Shown here piece after piece: positions 1 to 6,433 of a DNA stretch of 6,433 nt (position 1 is its first letter; each line of letters opens with the position of its first letter). The translations under genes were made by a program, and so were the position numbers. Under the pieces are notes generated by a model. It worked only from the letters and a program-made list of their open reading frames with translations, had not been told where the DNA came from and did not search any database. Source of the stretch: Verrucomicrobiales bacterium (GTDB lineage: Bacteria; Verrucomicrobiota; Verrucomicrobiia; Verrucomicrobiales; Verrucomicrobiaceae); assembly GCA_003453085.1 (NCBI GenBank), contig DMMK01000452.1, positions 1 through 6,433 on the forward strand. The letters are read 5' to 3'.

Positions 1-873
1 CCGCTGATGGCGCAGTTCCTCTCCGCCCTGCCAGCGGGTGCGCACCTGCTGCTGGTGGGAGATGCGGACCAGCTCCCCTCCGTGGGCCCCGGCATGGTGC
101 TGAATGACCTCATTGGCAGTGGCAAGGTGCCCTGCGTGCAGCTCACGGAAATCTTCCGGCAAGCCGCCACCAGCCGCATCATCACCAGTGCGCATGAGAT
201 CAACCGTGGCCGGGTGCCCGACCTGAAACCGCAGCGGGAGAGCGACTTCTTTTTCCTGCAGACTCAGTCCGCCGAAGAAACCCGCGACCTCATCGTGCAA
301 CTGGCGCACCAGCGCCTGCCTGCGAAGTACAAGTTTGACCCCATCCAGGACATCCAGGTGCTGACGCCGATGAATCGTCATTTGTTAGGCACACGCAGCC
401 TCAATGAGGCCCTTCAATCGGCGCTCAATCCGGCGCATGAGATGAAGTATGAACTGGAACGTTTCCAAACCACCTACCGCGTCGGGGATAAGGTGATCCA
501 GACGCACAACAACTATGACAAAGAAGTCTTCAATGGCGACATCGGCCACATCGTCACCATTGAGACCGATCCCCTGAAACTCAGTGTGCGCTTTGAGGGA
601 GATCGCCTGGTGGACTATGAACCTGGGGAACTGGATGAACTGCAGCTGGCCTACGCCCTCACCATCCACAAAAGCCAGGGCAGCGAATTTCCCTGCGTCA
701 TCATTCCCGTGAGCACCCAGCACTACGTGCTGCTGGAGCGCAGCCTCATCTATACCGCCGTCACACGGGCGAAAAAGCTGGTGGTGCTGGTGGGGGATGC
801 GCGCGCCCTCGGCATGGCCGTGGGCAGGCAGGAAAGCCGGAAACGCTGGACGGGGCTGAAGGAACTGCTGTGA
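1..873 (+). CDS. recD2: RecD2-like ATP-dependent 5'-3' DNA helicase, C-terminal part (5' end outside window)
   Basis: This is the C-terminal 290 residues of a superfamily 1B helicase; the frame is open from base 1, so the ATG at 7 is internal. Known role of the family: ATP-driven 5'-3' unwinding in DNA repair in the cytoplasm. Seen, counting from the first full codon: motif [16 protein letters not shown] (19-31), motif IV region QLTEIFRQA (47-55), the stretch [19 protein letters not shown] (about 121-139), the SH3-like region around [10 protein letters not shown] and NGDIG (162-182), motif [15 protein letters not shown] (218-231) and motif [10 protein letters not shown] (251-258). The window begins just after where the DEXX (Walker B) box should be; Walker A and the N-terminal domains are upstream and not seen. 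RecD2 is preferred over RecBCD-type RecD because of the TPMNR...LN..LQ and NGDIG pattern, but the diagnostic N-terminus is missing. The TGA abuts the folC stop codon on the other strand. Confidence 0.93.
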   Translation, partial: PLMAQFLSALPAGAHLLLVGDADQLPSVGPGMVLNDLIGSGKVPCVQLTEIFRQAATSRIITSAHEINRGRVPDLKPQRESDFFFLQTQSAEETRDLIVQLAHQRLPAKYKFDPIQDIQVLTPMNRHLLGTRSLNEALQSALNPAHEMKYELERFQTTYRVGDKVIQTHNNYDKEVFNGDIGHIVTIETDPLKLSVRFEGDRLVDYEPGELDELQLAYALTIHKSQGSEFPCVIIPVSTQHYVLLERSLIYTAVTRAKKLVVLVGDARALGMAVGRQESRKRWTGLKELL

Positions 874-2103
874 CTACTGGCCGCTGGGCTGGTAGGTGCC
901 GGAGGTGGTGACCTTGCTCAGAAACTCACCCACCAGGAATAGAGAACCAGTGACCAGCACGCGCTCCGGGAATTGACGCGCCACCTCGTAGGCATCGTCC
1001 AGGCTGCGGGCCTCCATGGATTCGATGTCGCCTTCGGCATCCGCCATGGCTTCGGCCAGAGCTTCGGAAAGAGTCTCCACAGGCACAGAGCGCGGGGATT
1101 GAAAAGGGGTGAGCACCCAGCGTTCGGCGATCTCGGCCAGAGGCCACATCACCTCTACGAGATCCTTACCCGTGGAGCCGCCGAAAATGATGGTGGCTTT
1201 TTTGCCGGGGAACTCCGTCTTCCAGGTCCAGGCCAGAGCGAGGGCCGCATCGCCATTGTGCGCTCCGTCCACCACCACGTGGCCTTCTTCCAACTGATGA
1301 AAGCGCCCGGCCCAGTGGACTTTTTGCAGAGCTGACTCCAGCACAACGGCGGGCACACGAATACCTGCCTCACGCAGTCCCTCGAGCGCCAGTGCGGCAT
1401 TCCAGGCCTGGTGGGGCCCCATGAGGCCTAACTTCACGTTCGACAAAGGACCATCCACTAGAGTGAAGGGGGCCTTCAGGGACTTGGCGGTACGCTCGAT
1501 CACTTTCAGGGCCGATTCCTCCTGCGGGGCCGAAACCACAGGCACGCCTTGTTTGATGATGCCCGCCTTTTCTCCGGCGATCTTGGCCAACGTATCACCC
1601 AGCTGCTCGCGGTGATCCAGGCCGATGCGGGTCAGCACACTGACCTCGGGTGTGATGGCATTCGTGGCATCCAGGCGGCCACCCAGGCCCGTCTCCAGCA
1701 CCACCCATTCATTGCCACGCAGGCGAAACCAGTCCAGTGCCAGGGCCAGAGCGATTTCAAAGAAGGTCGGGTGCGGATTCCAGTCGGCCACCAGGGTGCG
1801 GATCTTGGTCAGGCCCGCTTCCAGCTCCTCATCGGAGATCTCACGCTCGGTATCGCGGATGCGCTCGTTGAAGCGGATCAAATGCGGCGAAGTGAAGAGC
1901 CCGGCATTGATGTCGGACTCCTTCAAAATGGCATGCATAAAGGCACAGGTGCTGCCCTTGCCATTGGTGCCCGCCACGTGGATGAACTTCATGCCTGCCT
2001 GCGGCAAAGCCATGGCCTCCAGCAGCTTATGGACATTCTCGAGGCCGAGTTTGATGCCGTAAAGTTGCGTGCTGTAGAGCCAATCGAGTGCGGGTGTGGA
2101 CAT
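874..2103 (-). CDS. folC: Folylpolyglutamate synthase / dihydrofolate synthase (Mur ligase superfamily)
   Basis: The 409-residue protein adds glutamate to folates (and possibly to dihydropteroate) using ATP, in the cytoplasm. Length is close to E. coli FolC. Motifs in order: N-terminal ALDWLYSTQLYGIKLGLEN (5-23), P-loop GTNGKGST (45-52), TSPHL (71-75) and RFNERI (78-83), ETGLGGRLDATN (137-148), LTRIGLDHREQLG (157-169), EKAGIIK (178-184) with the lysine that is carbamylated in Mur-type ligases, GPHQAWNAALAL (229-240), DGAHN (279-283) and TGSLFLVGE (385-393). The start at 2103 is supported by the N-terminal motif beginning within five residues. No good Shine-Dalgarno precedes it. The DGAHN motif is followed by Gly where most family members have Pro. 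Whether it has both synthase activities or only the polyglutamating one cannot be read from the sequence. It lies 54 nt downstream of rsmE on the same strand, so it is probably co-transcribed, and it ends flush against the helicase gene. Confidence 0.96.
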   Translation of the reverse strand: MSTPALDWLYSTQLYGIKLGLENVHKLLEAMALPQAGMKFIHVAGTNGKGSTCAFMHAILKESDINAGLFTSPHLIRFNERIRDTEREISDEELEAGLTKIRTLVADWNPHPTFFEIALALALDWFRLRGNEWVVLETGLGGRLDATNAITPEVSVLTRIGLDHREQLGDTLAKIAGEKAGIIKQGVPVVSAPQEESALKVIERTAKSLKAPFTLVDGPLSNVKLGLMGPHQAWNAALALEGLREAGIRVPAVVLESALQKVHWAGRFHQLEEGHVVVDGAHNGDAALALAWTWKTEFPGKKATIIFGGSTGKDLVEVMWPLAEIAERWVLTPFQSPRSVPVETLSEALAEAMADAEGDIESMEARSLDDAYEVARQFPERVLVTGSLFLVGEFLSKVTTSGTYQPSGQ

Positions 2104-2157
2104 GAATGAGGTAGGTGCCTCAACAAAGCCTGCTTTTGACCTTTGGCAGCTAGGTTT

Positions 2158-2889
2158 TTAAGATTTCCCAAACTCATGCCCCAGCACTGCCAGGGCGGAG
2201 ACCACGGCGGTTTCGGCGCGTAAAATCAGGGGGCCGAGGGTCACGGGAATGAAGCCTTGCTGCTGGGCCAGGGCTTCCTCGGCGGGGGTGAAATCCCCCT
2301 CGGGACCGATGGCGATGTAGGCCTCCCTATGACCGCTGGCGATGCCGTGCAGCGTGCGGCTGTGCTCGCTGAGGGCGGGCAAGACCTTGAGGCTGCCTGC
2401 GGGCAGGCTGGCGATCACTTGGGCAAAGGGGCGAGGTTTTTCCAATCGGGTGACGAAGGGGGTGTGGCACTGCTTGGCGGACTCGATCATGTGGCGGCGC
2501 CATTTGGCCATCTTTTTGTCCAGATGCTCGCCCGCGAGATGCACCACCGTGCGCTCTGTGACGAGGGGTTGAATGCTGACCGCGCCCAGTTCCACGGCTT
2601 TCTCCAGCAGCCACTCGAAGGGCTCGGCCTTGATCATCGCGGGCAGCAGGTGAATGCGATAGGGCAGGGGCGCATGCCGGGTCTCGGAGGTGGGGCGTAA
2701 CTGGACGCTGCTCTTGCTCACCGCCGTGATCACGGCCTGGGCCACGCGGCCTTCTCCATCGAAGACTTCCACCTCATCTCCCACCTGCCTGCGCAGCACC
2801 CGGGCGCAGTGCGCAGCCTCGTCCCCTGTCAGGCTGAGGGCATCTGGCTGCCATTCGGAGGCGGGGAGGTAAAAACGACTGAGAGACAT
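2158..2889 (-). CDS. rsmE: 16S rRNA (uracil1498-N3)-methyltransferase, SPOUT family
   Basis: Known role: methylates N3 of U1498 in helix 44 of 16S rRNA in the assembled small subunit, using S-adenosylmethionine. The 243-residue protein has the RsmE layout: an N-terminal PUA-like domain (SRFYLP at 4-9, AAHCARVLRRQVGDEVEVFDG at 25-45) and a C-terminal SPOUT knot domain with KAEPFEWLLEKAVELG (87-102), QPLVTERT (107-114), the SAM-binding loop AIGPEGDFTPAEE (193-205) and LGPLILRAETAVVSAL (218-233). I chose the ATG at 2889 because family members begin with M.RF; an in-frame GTG at 2940 would add 17 residues (VQSDSICPAAISGHSAP) unlike the family and overlap the upstream gene by 11 nt. From the ATG the gap to the upstream stop is 40 nt. 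No clear Shine-Dalgarno is visible. It sits between the propeller gene and folC in a co-directional run. Confidence 0.95.
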   Translation of the reverse strand: MSLSRFYLPASEWQPDALSLTGDEAAHCARVLRRQVGDEVEVFDGEGRVAQAVITAVSKSSVQLRPTSETRHAPLPYRIHLLPAMIKAEPFEWLLEKAVELGAVSIQPLVTERTVVHLAGEHLDKKMAKWRRHMIESAKQCHTPFVTRLEKPRPFAQVIASLPAGSLKVLPALSEHSRTLHGIASGHREAYIAIGPEGDFTPAEEALAQQQGFIPVTLGPLILRAETAVVSALAVLGHEFGKS

Positions 2890-2929
2890 GGGCGCACTGT
2901 GGCCGGAGATGGCGGCAGGGCAAATGCTG

Positions 2930-4171
2930 TCACTCTGCACCTAATCGGATCGCCACCACCTTTTCCGTATCCCGTGCATACAGGATGCCATTGGCAAAGG
3001 CGGCATGGCTGCGATGGCTGGAGCGCAGGATCTGCACGGTCGCCACTTGATCAAACTTATCTGGGGAGGCTTTGACGATCCATAGCTCGCCCTGCTCCGT
3101 GACCACGAGGAGCTGATCTCCCACCCGCAGCAGCGTGCCGCCGGGGATGCCTGGAGAGTCCCAGCAGACCTTACCTGTGGCCACTTCGATGCAACGCAGC
3201 GTCTGCCCCGTTTCCTGGCGGCCGTCGAAGCCGTAAAGATACCCGTCTTTAAAAATGGGTGTGCTGTAGTGGCAGTCCAGCGTCTTTTGTTTTTGCCACA
3301 CCGCCTCAAAAGCAGGCTGTTGAAAAGGTGTGATCTTGAACAGATTCGCCCCCACGCCATAACCTGCCGAGACAAACCACTGGCCCTCGCCGCAGGGGAC
3401 TGGAGTCGCGGCATTGACGGAGGCCTCCATGCTCGCGCGTAGGGGCAGGGAATCGAGCACAAAACCGGTCTCTGGATTGACTAACCAAAGTTTGTTGCGC
3501 ATCCAGGCCAGCACGGTTTCACCCAGCATCACCGGGGAGGCATAACCAGCTTCATCTTCCACACTGTTCCAGACGAGTTTGCCCGTTTGGGCATCCAGCG
3601 CGATGAGGCCCGCTGGTTTGTCGTCCAGGCTGCCCCCAGCGGCGATGATGACCTTTCCCGCCACCACCAGAGGCGAGGGGGCGCGGCCAAAGAAACCCGG
3701 CTGCGAGTTCACGGCGGAGGCGGTGTCATAGGCCCACAGTTCCTTGCCCGTCTCCAGATCCAGCGCCGTGACGCGCCCCTCGGGACCATGGGTGAAGACC
3801 TTCCCCTCCGCCACCGCGGGCACGGCGCGTGGGCCGTTGTCAAAACCGAAGCTGTCCACGTAGTCCGTCACATAGGTGGTGCGCCACAGGGGTTTGCCCG
3901 TCTTGGCCTCCACCGCTTCCGTGGTCATGTCACTGCCTTCGCGGTGAAAGAGGATCACCTTGCCGCTGCTGACGACGGGGCCAGCAAACCCCGCCCCGAC
4001 CGATTTTTCCCAAAGCTGATCCGGCTCACTTTTGAAAGGACCTTTTAAAGCAGGCTCTTCCGCTGCTGCGATGCCATTGCGTTGAGGACCGAGAAACTGA
4101 GGCCAATCCGCTGCCAGCAAAGACGACAGGCTGAGCCCGCAAAGAGGAAAGAGAAAGAAAGCAAACCGCAT
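2930..4171 (-). CDS. Exported PQQ-binding-like beta-propeller repeat protein
   Basis: The 413-residue protein starts with a signal peptide (MRFAFFLFPLCGLSLSSLLA, cleavage near residue 20-21) and a mature N-terminus ADWPQFLGPQRNG, characteristic of secreted PQQ-like propeller proteins of Planctomycetes and Verrucomicrobia. Blade repeats of the form 'ALD..TGK.LW' occur at 86-100 (AVEAKTGKPLWRTTY), 136-150 (ALDLETGKELWAYDT), 191-203 (ALDAQTGKLVWNS), 230-241 (LVNPETGFVLDS, weaker) and 327-341 (CIEVATGKVCWDSPG), with a last blade near 390-410. This is the fold of BamB and of quinoprotein dehydrogenases, but no quinoprotein active-site signature is recognisable, so an enzymatic role is not supported; binding or scaffolding outside the cytoplasm is equally possible. 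It is the first gene of a probable three-gene minus-strand unit with rsmE and folC, and its start is 126 bp from a divergent gene for another propeller protein. There is no Shine-Dalgarno before the ATG at 4171. Confidence 0.88.
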   Translation of the reverse strand: MRFAFFLFPLCGLSLSSLLAADWPQFLGPQRNGIAAAEEPALKGPFKSEPDQLWEKSVGAGFAGPVVSSGKVILFHREGSDMTTEAVEAKTGKPLWRTTYVTDYVDSFGFDNGPRAVPAVAEGKVFTHGPEGRVTALDLETGKELWAYDTASAVNSQPGFFGRAPSPLVVAGKVIIAAGGSLDDKPAGLIALDAQTGKLVWNSVEDEAGYASPVMLGETVLAWMRNKLWLVNPETGFVLDSLPLRASMEASVNAATPVPCGEGQWFVSAGYGVGANLFKITPFQQPAFEAVWQKQKTLDCHYSTPIFKDGYLYGFDGRQETGQTLRCIEVATGKVCWDSPGIPGGTLLRVGDQLLVVTEQGELWIVKASPDKFDQVATVQILRSSHRSHAAFANGILYARDTEKVVAIRLGAE

Positions 4172-4297
4172 GGGATACCATACGCCGCGCGCTCACTGCG
4201 CCAGCACAAAGCGTGGTGGGGGGAAGGCAAATGGCCGATTTGTCCCAAAATTTGTCTGTTAGCTCTCAGGCGAAAGTCGGTACTCTTTCATCCAACC
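4172..4297. promoter_or_regulatory. Divergent intergenic region, presumed to hold promoters for both flanking genes
   Basis: These 126 bp separate two start codons that face away from each other, so promoters for the minus-strand propeller/rsmE/folC unit and for the plus-strand dehydrogenase-like gene should lie here or just inside the genes. The half near 4172-4225 is G+C-rich and the half near 4238-4262 is A+T-rich. I searched by eye for sigma70-type boxes on both strands and found no pair with good sequence and 16-18 bp spacing; TATGGT read on the minus strand about 5 bases before the ATG would leave almost no leader and has no matching -35. The promoter role is inferred from gene arrangement, not from recognised boxes. 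Confidence 0.5.
4238..4256. repeat. Short direct repeat ATTTGTC x2, 12-bp period
   Basis: ATTTGTC occurs at 4238-4244 and again at 4250-4256, start to start 12 bp, in the A+T-rich half of the divergent gap. Tandem 7-mers near one helical turn apart can be binding sites for a regulator that contacts one face of the DNA, and the position about 40-60 bp before the plus-strand start codon would suit that. With only two copies of seven bases the repeat could also be chance. Confidence 0.35.
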
Positions 4298-6433
4298 ATG
4301 AAGACGTCTTTTTTATTGCTGCTGACCTCCGGGCTGACCCTGGGCAGTGCCCATGCCAAGGAATTGGTGGGGGCTTACACCCCAGCCTCCGAGATCTGCC
4401 CCACGCCGGAAGAGGCGCGGGCGAAAATGACCGTGCCCGAGGGCTATGCGGTGCGCTGCTTTGCCCATGAACCCATGGTGCAAAATCCCGTGGCCATGAC
4501 CTGGGATCATCGCGGCCGCCTGTGGGTGGTAGAAGCCTACGAATACCCGAATGGGTCCGAACATCCCGCGCCGTTTGGCGGTGAGGCGAAGGATGATCAG
4601 TATCATCCTTTGCCCAAGACCAAGGGGGCGATCCCGAGAGATCGCGTCATCATTTTGGAGGATATGGATAACGATGGCGTGGCGGACAAGCGCACGGTTT
4701 TTGTCGAAGGTTTAAACCTGGCCAGCGCCATTCTGTGCGGAGACGATGGCATCTATGTGGGCCAGCAGCCTCACCTCATTCATTTTCGTGATGCGGATGG
4801 CGATGACAAACCCGAGGCCTGGCGCGTGTGCCTCACGGGCTTTGGCCGTGAGGACACGCATGAGCTGGTGAACAGCTTTACGTGGGGCCCGGACGGCTGG
4901 CTTTACATGACCCACGGGGTCTTCACCAACAGCAAGGTGCGCCGCCCCGGGCAGCCGGAAAAAGAGGGCTTTAAATTTGATGCGGGCATCGGCCGTGCCC
5001 GGCCTGCGACACGTGAGAAAGGCGCGCCGTGGGAGTTCGAGGTGTTTGCCGATGGCACCAGCAATCCCTGGGGCTGCGACTACGATGCGGCGGGGAATTT
5101 TTTCATCAGCGCCTGTGTGATTGACCACTTCTTCCACATGGCCCCCGGTGGCATCTACGTGCGCCAGGGTGGTGCGCCAGAGAATCCTTACTCCTATGAG
5201 CTGATCCCCAGCATCGTGAAGCACAAACACTTCCGCGCGGCCTATGCTGGCGTGCAGATTTATCAGGGAGGTGTCTATCCTGCTGACACGCATGGCCATG
5301 CCTTCATTGGCAACATCCACGACAACGCCATCCATGAGGAGGTGCTGACGCCTGTGGGTGCCACCTTCAAGTGCGAACCCCGCCGTGACTTCCTGCGTGC
5401 CAACGATGGCTGGTTTCGTCCCGTTTCTACGCAAACCGGGCCCGATGGAAACCTGTGGGTCATGGACTGGTGCGACAAGTACCCTTGCTACCAAAATGCC
5501 AAAGCGAACCCTGAAGGCGTGGACCGAGACCGGGGCCGGATTTGGAGAGTCGAATACGTGGGCGGTGCCCAAACGGCCAGCACCCCCAAACTGCCAGAGG
5601 GAATTGATCCGGTGAATGTTGAAGAGACCCTTAAACCCAAAACCCCGGGCCCTAAGGCCGCTCCGGTGACCTTGCTTCCGAGCCGGGTCGACCAACCCGT
5701 TTTTAAAATTCGCAGATCCCATCAACCCTCCCGACCTCAGACGGACCTCGATCTGAAAAAACTCTTCACCGCAGATCTGGTGAAGACCCTGGAACACCCG
5801 AACAACTGGATGCGCCGGATGGCGAGGAGGATGCTGGTGGAAGCTGATTCCTTGGGCGATCAAAGGAAACTCCTGGAAGATCGCATTGCCCAGGGTGGTA
5901 ACGATTCTTTTACTCGCGAAGCCTTCTGGACCCTGATGATTCGCCATGACTTTTCATGGGCCAAGCGAACGGTCCCGGATACCAGCACTCCCGCTTCGTT
6001 TGTTAGGCACCCGGATCCCGTCATCCGCCATTGGGTAGCCCGCTGGCTGGCGGACGCTTATCGCCCATGGGAAAGCAAAAATCTGGCTGAGATCGCCCAG
6101 CAGGGAGATGCTGCTGCGTTGCACAATGTCGCCTACGCCGCCCGATACATGTACAGCCAATCCACTGCCAGTCGGAAGCGCAGTTGGGCCACGCCTTATG
6201 AGATCATTGAGCCAGCCTTGTCTGTGATCGTCAAATCAGAGGCTGCAGAGAAAGATCCCCTGGTGGCTTTTGCCGTCTGGATGGCCATGGAACGGGACTT
6301 TGATAGCATGGCAGGTCCCTGGCTCGACTGGCTGGCGAAAGAACCGGTGAAACTGACCATCCTTTATCAAAAGGCCATGCGCCGCCTGTGTGACACCCGG
6401 AAGGCGGAGAACCTCGATCTCGCCCTTGAGTTC
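4298..6433 (+). CDS. Putative membrane-bound dehydrogenase-type protein: exported beta-propeller plus HEAT-like region (3' end outside window)
   Basis: From the ATG at 4298 the frame stays open for 712 codons to the window edge. Residues 1-20 are a signal peptide ending in AHA (cleavage before KE), so the protein works outside the cytoplasm. Residues about 45-420 match the PVC 'putative membrane-bound dehydrogenase' N-terminal domain, a propeller related to soluble quinoprotein glucose dehydrogenases: VPEGYAV (46-52), NPVAMTWDHRGRLWVVEAYEYP (63-84), EDMDNDGVADKRTVF (121-135), SNPWGCDYDAAGNFFISACV (255-274), IYQGGVYPA (321-329), WFRPVSTQTGPDGNLWVMDW (372-391) and DRGRIWRVEY (411-420). A proline-rich linker (about 421-482) leads to a helical HEAT-like region starting at LEHPNNWMRRMARRMLVEA (498-516). 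Family members often end in a heme-binding CxxCH domain; no CxxCH occurs in the visible part, so it would have to lie beyond 6433. The substrate is unknown and enzymatic activity is inferred from family resemblance only. No Shine-Dalgarno is seen before the ATG. Confidence 0.88.
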   Translation, partial: MKTSFLLLLTSGLTLGSAHAKELVGAYTPASEICPTPEEARAKMTVPEGYAVRCFAHEPMVQNPVAMTWDHRGRLWVVEAYEYPNGSEHPAPFGGEAKDDQYHPLPKTKGAIPRDRVIILEDMDNDGVADKRTVFVEGLNLASAILCGDDGIYVGQQPHLIHFRDADGDDKPEAWRVCLTGFGREDTHELVNSFTWGPDGWLYMTHGVFTNSKVRRPGQPEKEGFKFDAGIGRARPATREKGAPWEFEVFADGTSNPWGCDYDAAGNFFISACVIDHFFHMAPGGIYVRQGGAPENPYSYELIPSIVKHKHFRAAYAGVQIYQGGVYPADTHGHAFIGNIHDNAIHEEVLTPVGATFKCEPRRDFLRANDGWFRPVSTQTGPDGNLWVMDWCDKYPCYQNAKANPEGVDRDRGRIWRVEYVGGAQTASTPKLPEGIDPVNVEETLKPKTPGPKAAPVTLLPSRVDQPVFKIRRSHQPSRPQTDLDLKKLFTADLVKTLEHPNNWMRRMARRMLVEADSLGDQRKLLEDRIAQGGNDSFTREAFWTLMIRHDFSWAKRTVPDTSTPASFVRHPDPVIRHWVARWLADAYRPWESKNLAEIAQQGDAAALHNVAYAARYMYSQSTASRKRSWATPYEIIEPALSVIVKSEAAEKDPLVAFAVWMAMERDFDSMAGPWLDWLAKEPVKLTILYQKAMRRLCDTRKAENLDLALEF

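Noticed and set aside
1549..2109. A 186-codon open frame on the plus strand, opposite folC, with another at 1625-2062.
   Set aside because: Both lie entirely within the strongly supported folC gene and show no domain of their own.
2108..2121. Small inverted repeat GAGG-TAGGTG-CCTC just before the folC start, which could hide the only SD-like GAGG.
   Set aside because: A 4-bp core stem is too weak, and the GAGG is too far from the start codon to be a convincing ribosome site or switch.
2104..2157. Possible terminator or promoter between rsmE and folC.
   Set aside because: The 54-nt gap has no stable hairpin with a T run and no convincing -35/-10 pair on the minus strand.
2284..2307. RsmE SAM-binding loop reads GPEGDF rather than GPEGGF.
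   Set aside because: To my knowledge Asp at this position is a common variant in bacterial RsmE, so it does not point to loss of function.
2890..2940. In-frame GTG at 2940 giving rsmE a 17-residue N-terminal extension that overlaps the propeller gene by 11 nt.
   Set aside because: The extension does not resemble RsmE N-termini, and the ATG at 2889 gives the usual M.RF start and normal length. It cannot be fully excluded, since neither start has a Shine-Dalgarno.
4712..5947. A 411-codon open frame on the minus strand, opposite the dehydrogenase-like gene.
   Set aside because: Its translation shows no recognisable family motifs, whereas the plus-strand frame carries a continuous set of family motifs and a signal peptide. 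It is a by-product of codon bias in G+C-rich DNA.

Overview
The window looks like chromosomal DNA from a member of the Verrucomicrobia or a related PVC-group bacterium. The main reason is the gene starting at 4298. Its product has the layout of the 'putative membrane-bound dehydrogenase' family (Pirellula/Verrucomicrobium type), which is largely confined to Planctomycetes and Verrucomicrobia. The exported PQQ-like protein at 2930-4171 has a mature N-terminus (ADWPQFLGPQRNG) typical of the same phyla. The DNA is G+C-rich (around 60% by eye) and densely coding. None of the four visible start codons has a clear Shine-Dalgarno sequence. I cannot name the genus with confidence.

Layout. 1-873 (+) is the C-terminal part of a RecD2-like DNA helicase cut by the left edge. 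Its TGA directly abuts the stop codon of folC, which is read from the other strand (874-2103, -). Upstream of folC on the same minus strand are rsmE (2158-2889) and then a secreted PQQ-type beta-propeller protein (2930-4171). These three are co-directional with gaps of 54 and 40 nt and probably form one transcription unit, in the order propeller gene, rsmE, folC. A 126-bp gap (4172-4297) separates the propeller gene from a divergent, very long gene (4298-6433, +). That gene encodes a second exported beta-propeller protein followed by a helical HEAT-like region and stays open to the right edge.

Function. Two halves can be told apart. The left and centre are housekeeping functions: DNA repair helicase, 16S rRNA methylation, folate polyglutamylation. 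The right is a divergent pair of exported beta-propeller proteins that act outside the cytoplasm, one of them probably a redox enzyme whose heme-binding C-terminus would lie beyond the window. No RNA genes, insertion sequences, CRISPR arrays or phage genes are visible. I did not find a clearly new biological system. The points most worth a second look are the divergent propeller pair with a short direct repeat between them, the proline-rich insert in the dehydrogenase-like protein, and the absence of Shine-Dalgarno sites.
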